DNA from: Baylisascaris procyonis
Lineage: Eukaryota; Nematoda; Chromadorea; Rhabditida; Ascarididae
Assembly (NCBI GenBank): GCA_037389465.1
Contig: JAZARR010000153.1
Span: 1,287,001 to 1,351,000 of the forward strand
Length of the DNA stretch: 64,000 bases
Reading direction: 5' to 3'
The translations under genes were made by a program, and so were the position numbers. Below are positions 1 to 15,000 of the stretch, piece by piece. Position 1 is the stretch's first letter, and every line of letters begins with the position of its first letter. Below the pieces are notes generated by a model. That model ran no database searches and was not told where the DNA came from. It worked only from the letters and a program-made list of their open reading frames with translations.

Positions 1-3000
1 CCGATAATCAAGCTTGCCTCAAAACGTCGCAATCGGCAATTAGGTTCAAACATGGAGAGTAGGTGATTTGAGACCGCAGCATTCGACAAACGCAAGTAGA
101 TGATCGGACGGGACAACAACAAATATTTGCATTTGAAACTTCATGTCCACTTTTTGCATGCAGCAGTCAATTTGAATATATGATTTTTAAAGATGGTGAA
201 TAAGTTGTAGCAATTCGGCTGCAATGTCTTCCTTCAGGCGACAAAATAATATGCTCACCAAGGATTTGGTGTCTCATTGAAGAGTCCTAAGAATTTTGAA
301 CGACTAAATCGCGATTAGAGGAGAAAGTCACTGTATATCCGAGCAGCTCGGCGCAAGGCAATTTTGTTGAGTATAATGACGGTGGAATTCAAAAGAAAAA
401 GCTCTAGGGGAGGGGGCGTGAAAATTGTAAGTATCGTCTTGCACCAGCGAATGGAATGATGCAATAGCAAGCACTTTTTGATCATATTAATCCCAATCTT
501 CGCTGAAGACTCCGATTCAGGATCGACGAAAAAACTTTAGCTTTCTACTTAGCCATCAACTTTCTCTCTATTTTCTGATGACTACTGGCTCAGCCCTGAT
601 CACTAGCGATGGAGGACTGAACTCGAATCTGTTCCTTGTAAATCACCTTACGCGGCAGTACGGAAATATTTGAAATGAATTTGGCGAGCATACAAACTCC
701 GTTTTATAGAGATTCTATTCCACATTAGTTGTTGAGCGCTGACTTTAACACGACAGCAGCAATAGTCGATCGTAATGCCTATATGAGAGCTGATTTTTTA
801 TGCTTCGCAACACTACAGAAATTGTTGCGTCTATCGATGCTTAAACCGTCTGACACATCTTATATTATATCTAAGTAATATACCCTATATGCGCTCATGT
901 TCCTGTTTCTGAAATGCTACTCGATTTTATAAAGACATATGAGAAGTGCTGATAGCCAAACGTAACTCGTTAACTTGCTCCGCCATGCACAAGATGGCAT
1001 ATGTTCGCGGGATCGGTCATTGCTGCGAGACTGACTGGCAAAGAAAAATGCATTACTCATAGTAGCGAAAAGAAACGGCAGAATTTCCCTAAACCATTCG
1101 CATTTGCCGAGTTGAACGCAGATGCTTCTGAACTCGCGATCGTTTGATACATCTGCGATCAAATTTGTTATTCGCCTTCTTTCTCCAACATCAATTGGCT
1201 TTATTTACACAGTTCGCATAGTGTGGTATTCATTCATGAAGAAGATGGTCGCGTGAACACGTTCCAGTTTGTTTCGTGAGATTGTCGGGACAACCTGGGA
1301 GCTGCGTCTATGGCTTGGATGTAGATGGCTTCCTTCGGACCCTCTTTTTTGCTTCAGTGTTTCAAAAAAACATATATTTCTTATGCTTTCAATATTTATT
1401 ATTCTAATTAATTGTGATTTTTGCAGAGTTCCTCATCAGTGGAGGGATTGTTCTAGCTAGGAGTGAAGTTCAGTTTTTCTTTGTTTTTCACCAACGAAAG
1501 AGGTGACTAAAGCGCATGATAAAGAAAACTGACTAATCAAATGAAACATTAGCTACCTCCAGCGACACATGTAAATGAGCATTCACTAACTAATGCTTCT
1601 ATTTCCACAGATACTATCTGACAGTGATTCTGTCCAAAACTCCTTCTCCTGTGGTTCTTTTTAGAGATTCCTTAACCGTTCCAGCCTTCATTTGTTGTCT
1701 GTCGTTGCCAAGATGCACAGCGAACGAGGAGTTATCGTTTTATCTCCTTTCTGACCATTTGAGAGTTTAGAATCTCATGCTAAGAGGGAAGCACTTGCCA
1801 GATATATCAACTATCAAGTAACTATTTTCCGCTCTTGCTAAAGTTCTCTGAAAGTGAATTTCTAAGAGATCGTGAGTGGCATGAAAGCTTCGCGAGTTTT
1901 AAGCACTAGTCGATGACGTTGCTGTTGCTAACGTTCAACTAATCAAGCTGCTAAGCTTTAAGATTAAGAAAATGTGATGCACAACACCATCCATCCATCT
2001 CCTAATTTTTCTAATTTCGACGAACGAATACATCAAATTGAACGACTTGGCTTGATTTATCGTTGCTGTTGATGAAGACGTCATAGAAATTTGTCTTCTA
2101 TTTAAATGGTTCTCCATCTTGTAGTGCAGTCGATTTAACACAAAATTTAGTTGGTTAAATTTCATGACGTCGATGTGACATTGGCAACTAGATGAAGAAG
2201 TGAGAGAGAGAGAGAAGCATTTTATTATAGTCAGAAGCCTTCATCGAAGAAGAGCATCTTTCAAAATCTCCAAATTTTTAGAGAATTTTTCTGAATTTAT
2301 GTGAAATCAATTCACGGTATTTCACTTACTTCTATTACTCTGGCATCTATTCACTTCTCTTATGCTCTCTTCTTGGTACCATAGTGCAGCTGCAACTATA
2401 GTTATGGTTAGGTATCTAGTGAATAGATGAATTTACTATGCTACTTTATGAATAGCATACACTCGTGTGCATTGCTTGCTACGAACTTCATTGGATAGAT
2501 GATTATTATGCAGATAGTCATAGCTGTTTATATTCAAGTTCTTATTTTAAAAAATTCTAATTTCTGAGCAATTCGTTGCGTGATGATTAGATGAGCGCGG
2601 TTATCTTTTACTTCAGATGTTTATTCGTTTAGAAAATTCGGAAAAGTTCTTGCTAATATTCCAATAAAATCTTTAACACAAAATCTTCAGGTGTTTTTTT
2701 TTCTGATCCGTTATTGCTTTCCGATGGTACTATGTATCGTAATGGGCAAAAAATTGTTCATTGCCAAATTTAGCATCATATTTAATCATTGACAATTTTG
2801 CCATCACTTCATTTGCGAGAATGTTTATTTGTGAGTAATGAAAGGATAAAATAATTGAAATCTTTCATCATTCGCCTAAGATTCTGATATGAAGTGATTG
2901 ATTTTTTTATTACGATGATCGGTGCTGAAGGAAAAGAAAAAGACTGGGAGACAGTGATGGAGGATTCCTGATCAGCTCAGGCATTTACTGAAAGGTACAT

Positions 3001-6000
3001 AAATCGCAGACATCAATAATAGAGGCTTCCTCGTGATTCTGGCATCAAAATCATCATTAATTTGTGCAATATTTTGCCCTTAAGAACATTCTAAAGTAAC
3101 GGAAACTATTCTAATGGAATCCGAATAGGAGTCTCCGTAGAGTCTAAGTCATTTAATTAAGAATCTAATGCATAGTGATGCTTTAAAACGTCGTTCTTTG
3201 GTTTGTTACTATTCTCTAAAGGATTACATCAAAATTCACCATGGTAAACAATCATAATGAGATCACGTTGATGTGACCGATTAAGGTGGTATCGGCCTCA
3301 ACAACTGGTATGTCCATGCGGAAACGTCATTGCTTTTCACAGGCATATAACATGAGAACGTTTTTAATAGGCAGAAATTGGAAGAACAACACTAAGCAAT
3401 GTCTAAGTATCACATAGGGCCAATAAATTTAAGTTTCTTTTTAGGCGATTCTTTAACAATATTTCAAGCAAACAAAACGAATTGAAATATGTCTATCTCT
3501 ATCTGAGTATCAATAACATCACCTCAAAAAAAGTCTCTTCCAGTTTTATCAAAGCACATAGTTTTTCCTCAATCTAATTCATCTTTGTGGACTTTACTTT
3601 TGGTATTAACCATTATTTTTGCATAATATTTGTTGCCTAACAAGCACAAAATTTTCAATAGTGAGTACAATATCACGATGCTGCTGAATTTATTGTCATT
3701 TTTAATATTGCCTCGTATGATATCTTAGAAAATATTATGCGCTAGTTTTCGCTTAGTATTAGCTCTGCGGATTCTAAATTTCGGAGCCTCCGAATGATCC
3801 TCGCTTTCACCAACACCAAAAGCCTTCGAGTTTTTTTCTTTCTCTTTTTTTTGCTTCAGCCAAATCTTTTTCGAAGGATCAGCACTAGCATTGACAATCA
3901 AGACTCGAACTTCAGAAGCCGCGAAGCTTAGCTCTAAAACTTCCGCTGCATCTGACGAACGTTAAATGGAAGGAGGAGGGGAAGGATGAAATTATTCCAG
4001 CGATCACCGCTGGCTGTGATGCCATTCTTACTCTTATTGCCAACACATCGTATTTCACACAGTAACCACCTATGGTTCCCATTTGCATTCACCCTTGATC
4101 ATCCGCAAATGCATTTGTTATTTTTTCACTAATTAATATATATGTCGTTCTTCGCATTTCGATATCAATTATCACTTCAAAGGGCAGATCTGATTATGAA
4201 GCTAATTGTGAAGTGTGATTTTGTGAATTTGTACAGAAATTTTTATCGATGAACAATCATCATTCATCATATACACATTATGAGGGATCAATTTCTTCAT
4301 GCAGAAATATTTGATTTTCGAGTTTGCGCAAATATTACAATGTCCAAAGGCAGGAAACTGAACTTACGAGGCTTATTTAGCTCATCCTTTTTTTCTGAAA
4401 TTTCGCTGCGCTTGTTCAAGCACCTCTAAGGTGGAATAGCACACACAATGCAAATGCTAAATGCAGAGAGTGTATTTTCGAAAATTGATTAAATTCCTGA
4501 ATATTGCAATGGATAATGATTGCTCGAGCAAAGTGCAATATTTGCAAGGAAGTTGCAATGTTGCAATGAAATTGCAACGTTGCAGTGAAGTCTTCAAAGT
4601 ATTTTTTCACTAAGTTTTCATGAAAAACCAAAACCAATGATGTCATTCTATAGCTTAAAGAATATTTTTTACTCCATATCTCATGATTGCCTATTCAATA
4701 CTTTTTTGAGGGATTGCTGTCCAAATCAAGCCGGTATTTGACAGCCCTTGAGTAAGTTTTCGATCCAACATGTCATCTAACAACCACACCAATAGATGTG
4801 TTCCGTTTGCTGCACTCTACGTTGAGAGCAAGTCAGTCACTCTTCCTTGTCTGTTCGTAAGTCATTAGCAGTGTTAGTCGTCGCAATTGCCTTCGCTTAT
4901 TCTGAGGCATCATTTTGGCGAATCGTTCAAAAATCATTCTTGAGGCAGTCTCCCATAATACGAGATGTAACGAACGGGCTAAGCCACGTTGGGCTTTTAG
5001 TGACTGCCGATTACTGTTGCTCATTGCTCAATTGCCCGTGGCAAAAAACCAAAGTGCTGAGGCAGGGGAGGGGCGTGGGTAGCAGAGGAGGGTGGGATCA
5101 TTCAACAAAACGCTATCCAACCAATAGCCACCTGTTCATGCCTCATTAACTATTCATTGCTTCTGAAAGTTATTTCGTATTTTCGAATTATTAGTTCTAA
5201 TTTTGGTGAAATTAGCACACATGTTTAGTATAGTCAACGAGTTTTTCCTTAGGAATTTGCACAGAGATCAATCTGAGTAAAAAGTTTGTATTCGGGAAAC
5301 GAATCGGCAAAAAATAAGCCGAAGTTTTTCGACAGTTAATAGCCAAATCTAGTACCATTTTCCTTCGAAATTCATTTCTTTTAGATATAATTTTATTCGC
5401 GCTGAGTTTAATTTCAATAAAACGATTCGATTATATGACATTTTAGTTTGCGAAATGCTTCTTCTAGGCCAGACGATTTTCATTCCAAATTACTAGATTG
5501 TATAAGCCAACTGCCGCTCATTTATTACACCAAGTATTATACAAAAAATCCCTTAACAAATACCATAATGTAAACTAAATGTTGTTTCTCTATTCCATAT
5601 AGATTTCTCTTAGAACTATGTCCACTTTTTAAATCAGTAAAGAAAAATTCGCTACGAATTTGGCATGTGTTGTGGGAGATGATTGGATTAGAACAATCAA
5701 AAATGATTGCTTTCTTACATGCAGCCACCCGAAAATTTTTTTATTCCATCTCTCAAAAAAATTCGGTCTCACGATCAACATTTTTTTACTCATCTGCTTG
5801 CCTAATATCCATATCTGACTCATATTTTATTTTGTAACCTCTTCTACACGATATTGATATATTGATGATATTGACAAATATCGAATGCACAATGATGAAA
5901 GAGGGTGGCATTAGTTCCTTCTAAATCTCATTATCGACAGGCATCATGCATGAGATGAATAAATGTTAGTATAACTTTTACATTTTTAATACATATTTCT

Positions 6001-9000
6001 AGATAGAGTATAGTATGCGTCTAAAATTAAGTGCAATATTTTCCATTCCTTCATTTTGCCGCATCATTCCATCACTTCACTTATTCAGTAATGTAGTGCT
6101 GATCGCTAGTTATGAATACTAAAGCTACGATCACACTGTTGAGTACTTCGGCCAATCTGTTGCATTAGCGAACTTTTAGCTTCACAACTTCTCTTCTATG
6201 AAGTAAGGCTTTAAAAGGGAGGAAAGCTTGGACACAAGCCGAAGGAGGTAGGGGAGGGGTGCGAAAGAGACGAGGTGTAAACAGTGATATTAGTGGCATG
6301 TATGTGTTTGTCTTCTTGGTACCATTTTGTACGATGTTGTCATATCGTCCTTGCTATAACGATACTTTAGACAGGTTTTTTTAATCAAAAATTTTCCTGC
6401 GCATTGCAATTGTCGTAAAAAATGCGAAGCGAGAGCGTAACCTAATGGAAGCGGATTAATAGTACGCTCAGTCGTTAAGTGAATTTCATCCATCGACGAA
6501 AAGCCCTTTCTTATAGCGATATGCTTATCCATCGTTTACGTCAATCGCTAACGCAATCTGAGTTCTTCTTCACTAATCGAGGCTTACTAGAGTCGAATGC
6601 TAGCCTCGAGTGCAACTAATTAAAAAAAAGTGGACTTTCTAGAAAGGCAAAAAAGTTTAATAATGAAAATTGTATTTTCTTAATGAGTGTGAAATTGAGA
6701 CATGCAACTCCTTGTAATATTTATGCATTCACCCGAGAAAAGAAATATATTGTTGAAAAAAAGCTCAGTAAAACATGGGAAGTATTTTTTTCGCTAGGCC
6801 GAGAGGGGTGCACCAAAATTCATCAGACAAATGACCATTGGAGGAATATTTCGTCTTTTAAAGTATATCTTCATACTACGATTGTATGTCGAATTGGAGT
6901 ATTGAACAAGTGTCCGCGAAGCTCTGGTTCCAAACTGCAATGGGTGAGCATTTAATTCCGGCGAATATATGTCTTATCCAGAATAGTTTTTAGCAAAGTC
7001 GCTCTCTACTATAAATACGCACTTCAGATTTATTTCATTCAATTTAGTTATCGTTGATTGTCTTTGCCAGTACGTGACATATGTCTATTGGTATCTAAAT
7101 GCGCTATTCTGACTTCATTTCTTGGTTTCCCTAACAAACAAAAGTTTGCTGGATTTTTTTGAGCCGGAAAATGCTTTTTTTGATTTAACGAAAAAAAAAC
7201 TCATGTAAGAGATTCATGTTAAAAAACCTAGCATTCGTTATGTAAATATATACTTCAATTGTAACGTCTCTTCAACTTTTTTGTTCGCTCAACAGTGATA
7301 ACACCTATTTCCTTGTCGGAAAATTAAGGAAACGCCAACAAATCGCAGGCAGTAGTTTTCACACCAATCATTTGGGTTAATACGCATGTGCGCGTTGGCC
7401 AAATATAAGTCTCGAGCAATTACGAACCAACAGTACATGAGCCAGTTGCTCTTGCTCAATTTTCCTCAACCAAAGAAATTTTCTGCTTGGATCGAGCGTA
7501 GAGAGGTATGAGAAGTGGAAACCGAACTTCAGCCTAATCCTAACGAGTCAGAATAGAATTGTGCCAAAATGCCAAGATTAAAACTTAGCAAACGACAAAA
7601 TAGTATTTGCCATTCAAAACTTTTCATAGATATGAACACTTTTTCATGCTATAGCTTTCTCCATCACAATTTATGCCAGCGTATGCTTGAGTTTTTGTGC
7701 CATCTGTTGACTGGTGGACATCCATTAACTTCTCTTAGCCTTTATCAATAGGTAAATAGTAATCTCATTTATAAAATGTCGAACAATTCCTTTAGAATTT
7801 GATATTTTGATGCATTATCATCAGAAATGTTGTTTTCTTGGATTAGATGTTTATCGCTCTCTTATAAATGCATTTCAATATAAACCAACTACATATTTCG
7901 AATTTACTAGTGTGTAGAACTAAACCCCATACGGAACGTTCTAGTATTGCGAGAGTGCTTAGCGAGATTAGGATTATGAGTTGATTTTTAACTCAAATTT
8001 CTTGAGGATCAAAGAAAGCCAGATTTATAGGACTTCTTTCTTATTGAGCTACATACTTTCATGATTTAGCCGACGCGTTATGAGCGAAAAATAACGAAGC
8101 GATTCTGAGGAAATTTTAGAATTGAGATGATTAGAGGAATGCAAAATTTTGAGGATATATAAGACAAGCTCAAAACAATTTGATATTCTTCAGCAATCCT
8201 CATTTATTTCCGACGTATCTTGCATCTACTGTAAATAGATGAACCGCAGTGCTTCGTTTTTCCTAAACTGCTTGTATATGAACGAATATGGAGTGGAAAG
8301 AAGTGCAGTAAATCTCTCCTTTAAATGAGAGTGGAATTGTAAGCGGGAATGAGTGGAACTATGAAAGACATTCTATAGCTGCTTAATAAATGCATCTTCT
8401 TGTTGACAACTGCTCAGGTGACATTTCAAGAGATCGGTGCTAGATCTGAAGGAATAAGTTCTTCCTCGAAAGTCATGAGTTAACTTAACTATGGAATTGT
8501 CTTCGCTTGCCGTATAGAAGTAAAAATTTTTTTCTGCGCTCTTGTTTGTTCGAGCGCTAATCTGATTAAGCTTCCATTGAAGACGCCGAGAAATGACAAC
8601 AATGTTTCTGCATGATGATGTTTAATCCAGAGGCCATCATTATTCCAGTCTTCATCTTTTCACTGGTCCTAAATACTTAGCGCTGTGTTGCATGCAAACC
8701 ACCCGCTCGTTATGCGCTTTGTCAAATTTCATTTGCAACTTGAATCCATTATATTATCAATTTGCATGCATATCGAACTCTCTGTTCATATGGTAAATTC
8801 AGCTTAAGCACTACTGAGTCTGAGGCTCTGCGATGTAGTTGGTGCATCAAGTATCGTGTGTTAGCCTCTGAAATGAAGATTCAAATCGACTGGTCTGTTT
8901 TGAAAGGGGCAATGGTACTAAAAAATTTTGAGAAATTCGAATCCATCATTAATTTCTGGAACTCTCTCTCAATATAAACCGGCAGTTTCAATCATAAATT

Positions 9001-12000
9001 CACATGAGCTATAGCACAATAAAATTCAATTATTCGAATGCATGCTATCGACAAGAATCGTGCCGTAAGTTCAGCTTCATTTATTCGTCTTCTTTTTTGC
9101 ATTACTAGTGCTCAAATATATTTCAAAATATCACGTCAATTTTATTTATATGCAATATAAAGAAATATAGAGTTTTTTTTTCTGTTTTGTTCAGTAGAAA
9201 TAAAAAAAAGCCTTTTAGTATCATTTCGCTATACTATTTCAAATTTATATTTACATACACATAGATGGTCGTCGATGAAACACAATGACCAATCGCATGA
9301 TTGGTTTCAATTTGATTCGCTGATAGGTTTCATAAAAAATACTGCGAACGTTTATTGGCTTCACTCATGAGTCGTTTGAGCAGAAATCCACCTGAAGCGT
9401 TGAGAAATTTTCTCAACACAGATGAGATTTAGAATATTTAAAAAAAAAAAACGATTGCGAAAAATGAACTTATTATCGGCTATGTCTCATCCTTTATTAA
9501 ATTTTGAAAAAGCGACGAGGATAGACAAGGGCATACAACCTTTTTGGTTAGAGATTGCATGCCATTAGCTTAGTATCATAACGCCCAAAAACGATTACAT
9601 TAAATTAGAATAGAGAGTGAGTGAAAAGTGCAAATGTTCTTTTCTCAAGAAAGTTTTGAGCGAACCTACTGGACTAGAAAGAAGAATTACTGAAAAGGGT
9701 GTTTGATCCGAGTTGTAGGGTAGTTGGGCAGTGCTATAAAAACACTTCAGATACATAATGTTATGATGTTATGTGATATGACCAGTAATCGGTGAGCTAG
9801 GATGATACAGGATGCAAGGCTCTAGAAAATCCTCTACTTCCTATGCATTGTTTCAAAGCACAGAATCTGTGCTAAAAGCCATTAGTGACCTTGTAATCGC
9901 CACCACTGATGGCGAAGTCAAGTGAATTGAGGTCTAAGTGGGAGGAGGGGATAGAGAGGGGGATAGCACGAAGAGTAATCCCAAATAAAAGCAGTGCTTT
10001 GCTTAGCGCTATGTGCTTTTGTGCGATCTGCTATGTCATGTGCCACAAGCGAGTTTGTCTGTTTGTGTTTAACAGTGAATGAATTGGTGGATAATTGATC
10101 GAATCGTTTCCTACTTTTTTCAAAAACCAGCTCACACAAAATTGAAGTTGATTTCAAGCTAAACATGAAGAGAGTGAATTTATTCCAACCTTGCGAAGAG
10201 ATGGAGAGGGGAGTATGGAGGGGACACTACTCGTGAACATGCAGAGGTACTAGTTCTATTTTAAATTTTTGCAGCAACAGTATCATGGCTCTCTCCCTCC
10301 AGTGAAGACGATAGTTATCACTATTAAAATGCGATAAAGCGAGAGGAAAAATAGAAATTTTGCTTGTAATTTTTAAAACTGTGGAATTGTAAAATCCAGA
10401 AGAGGAACATCAGGGACATCCATCCTACTTCCTGCGCCCTTGGCTGGGAGTACTACAGTTATTCGACCGATAGTCTACTCACTGCTAGACATAGAAAGTA
10501 TTGAGTGAGTTCAATTTTGCGTCATGAGCGTTGCATCTTTCAGTAGACTCGACGATGTCTTGATGACGTCGATAAAATTTCAATACCAAGAAACCGGAAG
10601 TAGCGAGTCAGAGTGCCTCAGCCATCCAACAGATTTTAAAAGCATTAAAGGCAACCAACTGCTTGCGCCATTCTAGTTTAGTAATCTCTTTCATTATTTT
10701 CACATAATTTCTTCAGTTACTTCCGACACTTTGTTTACTCTCTCTCTCTCAGTTTTCGCAGTCAACTACTTTTCACTTTTCCGTTTATTCGTAGTGCTTT
10801 CTCATCGATAGCGCTCATCATCGTCTAGTTCACGCCTCATAATGTTCCCTTATAATTTGCAAATTTCAGGCTTTTCGCTCTTAATCTGATCCAAGTTTCA
10901 ATACTTTTGTCATTTCATCGATTGCCATTTCACTGAGAAATTTCATCGTATTGAATTTAACATTCATTACTTTATTCAACAAAACCGTTTAATTATTTCA
11001 TTGAGCAAGGAAATGACGATATGTTAAATGATTTCACATTGTACTATTGAAGAATTGAAATGGAATTTTAAGGAAATACAGCTTAAAGCGCAAAAGTCCG
11101 TTTAATCTACGAAAAAGACGAAATTTTATGAGTCACTTTCAAATGGCAACATGAATCGATTAGAGAGTCTCTAACATTTATGTTCCTCTAACAATATGTT
11201 ATGCGTTCTCTATAAAATAGCGCATGAAGATCGTGCAGAACGTGCGGGGAGGGGTCGGGGAGAGTCGGGGAGGAAAGAGACTTAGTAATTCGCCCTCTAA
11301 CACAACCGTAGGTTACTTCCCAAAGTGAATGTGAACTGATTATTTAGAAACTTGGAAAACTTAGAAAGTGATATGTTCATATCACTATCCTGAAAGCACT
11401 AAGCAATAAAGAAGAGCAAAGTGTTCGCAAACCTACAATCCGAAAAAATAGACGTTCAATACATGAGAAAAGCAATAGTATGTAGACGGAAACGACGAGA
11501 ACAATTGAAACTATCTATATCAGGAGAACTTGAGAGCCAACACTTTGAAGAGACTGAATATAGCGAAGTTTTAAGGGCAACAAAATACCAAAAATCAGTC
11601 AGCGATTCGATGACAATAAAATTGCACACACCTATCTTAAGTGTTTATGCTTGACTTCATTGTACCTCTAATAAATCCATTCCAGCTTATGCGTACTCTT
11701 GATAATCTTCAAGTATTGATATCCAGGAAGCATAGGAACGAATCGGCGCGACGATATCTTTTAAAACTCTTAATAAAGCATTCATTGCCATTGATTTCTG
11801 CTTATAATATACAAATAAAACGTCTTTTTTTCATAGAGGTGCCTATATTCTAAACTGATTCTTTTGCGTGTGATAATGTTCTTTCTTTTAGTGTTAACGG
11901 TTATTTGTCCCATATAAGATGTGAAACGATGATAGCTTGATGGATAAGTGCATGCGAGCGAAAAGCAAATCATTGAGTTTCAGACGCTCTCTGTTTCCCT

Positions 12001-15000
12001 TTCTTTCACTTCCGCATTGCTCTTTCCTCTATCCGTTTGGCATTATTTTCGAAAGCCCCTCAGTGCAACTTCATTGCTATGCAGTCATTGGTGCATAAAT
12101 TTGAATATATCTTTACCTGTTTCCCGAGCGCCTTCATTCAAGAATGAAGCAAGTTACGCCTATCTAATGCTTTTGACATAAATGGCATTATGATTTTGTC
12201 GTCTATACGTATCTTTGCTGCGGTAGATAATCGTTGGAACTGCGATAGAATTTGTAACACATCTTGTTGTCCGTAACTCTTCTAATTAGATTCAGAATGT
12301 GGGAAGTCACGCTGAAAGTACTAGAGCAAGATGTTCTTCTGCCCTTTTATTATTCGCTTAGTTACTTTCATAGTTTACCATAAACGAGTAAAATATGCAA
12401 AGTAATACCAACACAGTCTAACTTATGCGATTACGGAAGCAAAAAGATTTTCTTTTCTATAGTCCGATTTTTGTGAACCAGAAATGGGACGGCGTAGAAT
12501 TCATGCAAAATTAGCCCATTTTTGAACGATGACGACTTCACTCAAAGAGAATGGATGAATATGAATTATCATGTAGGATTCACAGCACTTTGTACATCAT
12601 ACGCATCAAATTTCATAACTCTAGCCAATATGCTGTTCTTTTGAAAGTGTCGGGCAAGCAGACAGACAGACATACTTGTGTATCAGTAGCAGCAGGCACG
12701 GTAACGCCATAATACACTTTTCGTAAGCAAATTTGCAAAAGCGCTTGAGAATAAATCCTCTCGGCTATGACTCGCGCAAATGTTGCCTTTCCTTAAAATA
12801 CCATATTAGTAGGTATCATGTCATGATTTTGATTGTAAAGGTAAATATACCTCTCCAATTTTTCCTAATTACGAAGTTTCGGGCGTTTTATTTTATATTT
12901 GCATTTGAGGATATCTGTACCGCCCTTCAGTGAAGTTCCGTTTCTGCCTTTTTCCAAGTTCAGACGGCAGCAGCACCTTCGCATGGTGAATATTTTAACA
13001 GTGAATGACCCTAAAGGATATCTGAAATCTATGCAAATACGGCCTAGGGTACATAATGAAGTGGAGGTGACTGTAATGCGAGAATATCAAGTGAAAAAAG
13101 GATTAACGTGCGAATACGGAAGATGGGCACGACTCAAGATTTTCAAAGGCATATTGAGCAAATCGAACGATAGGCGATGAATTCCACAACAGAATGCAGT
13201 TGATTTGAATCTAAAACTTTTCGATATTCTCTTGCTTTAGTATTCAACGACAACATAGCACGTAATCGTATACAATATGTAAACTGAAATATTATCAAAC
13301 TGAAATGTACTAAATGCAATCTAGAACCGAAAAAGCCATCCAAGGAAGAGGAAGTTTGCAAAAGAAAACAAATCTGATAATTTTGACAAAAAAATGACAA
13401 CTGAATGTGAAATTTAGACTATTTTATTTTCATCCTTAGTCTATCAAAAAATTTTTTCTTTGATTATATGAAAAACCTATAATCTTTTAGCAATTTTTTG
13501 ATCATTGTATTTTTTCCATATTTCTCCAAAATGGAATTATGACAGTTGTGTTATGAAATGAAGCGGAATTTTCCGAATGTTTTATAGGATAATTCATAGT
13601 GAAATATATTTCGAGTTATAAATCGAAAATTTTCGGTCAATCAGATTTCATCTCTCCTTTTTCCTTTTTTTTTTATTTTTTTCCATATGAAAAGATCTAC
13701 GATAAGAGGCAGGCGAATAAATTTGATCTATGTGTTGCAAACTTTGAAATATTAACCATAGAAATGATGGCATCAATAATGGGTACGCCAATAATCATAA
13801 ACGCTTCTATCATTAAATGCGTGTGGGGAGAATTTGAGAAACTAATATTTGAATATTTAGTTAATGCGCTACGGCCACTTATGTAACAATGCGCAGTACT
13901 GGAATGGCCTCAGGCAATATCATGCAGTGGTTGTGCTTCAGGTGAGACATTGTACAACGTCCTTCTGACTTAGCGTTGCCCGAGGTTGAAAAGCGTCGAG
14001 CTTGCATTAGTTTACTTTTTACTGAAGAGCATTCAAGTTCATTCTATAGTAAACGTTAATGTAGTAAACACATGGTTTATTCGTGGCTTCAGTTAGTTAT
14101 AATTTTTGCATCAATTCATCGTGAAGCGATGCGGGAAAACTGAAATATAGTCTCTCAGTGCGGTTCATAGTGTGCCATAAAAGTTCACACCTCGTCTTTC
14201 TTAAATCCCATCAGTAATAGTAATTGAACAATTCGACATTTTGCACGATGTGTTACAATCGCTTGATGAGCTGAGGCCCGCAGTGGATACAATCCGGTTG
14301 GTTGCCCTTTTCATGCGTTATCTCTAGCTACTCGCCATTCGAATCTCCACTCTCCTTTCTTTTTTTTTTTCTTTAAAAGGGGATACTACTAAAATGATCT
14401 CATTTGTGAACATCACAAACTGCAATCGACGATGACATGTTTTGCTTGCAATCATCAAATCGAAGCTTATCGCTTGCTGATATCTCACTACAACGCTTGA
14501 TGTATAGTTTACTGTGCGCCGCTTGTATGACATGCGCCTATGCACTACTGTGTACGATAGTATGCTCATTTCTTCCAGATCGCTGTTCGCTGGACCAGAA
14601 CGAAAATTAACTGCGACATCTCTTACTGTTCAACTAGTTTAAGTTATTTTACGCTGAAATTTCCTCTTGTTAACCAACAGAAGTACTTGGAATAATTTTC
14701 GCTTCGGAAAAGAGGGAGACGAAGATGGAACAAGGCCCTCCCAAATGATTGAAATTTGTCTTTCCAGTTATCATATAATATTGCTAGGAACTTCTTGAAA
14801 TTGTACCTTTTTTAAGCTTAATTTTGCAATTTTCAGCCTCTTTCACATTTTAAGTTTCAATAAAAACTTGACGATTCCTTTCATGAATGAATCCGCCTAT
14901 TTCATGCTGTTCGTAAATGACTCACAGCGCTCAGGATAACATCGATGGCTGTGGGATCCGTTGAAACGATAATGTTGTTGTGGTCTGCTAGAGATTTTAT

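Noticed and set aside
4847..5149. 100-codon opening that begins like a signal peptide (KSLAVLVVAIAFAYSEA)
   Set aside because: No in-frame ATG, a stop shortly upstream, and a GTAAGT inside the supposed start. No partner exon was seen.
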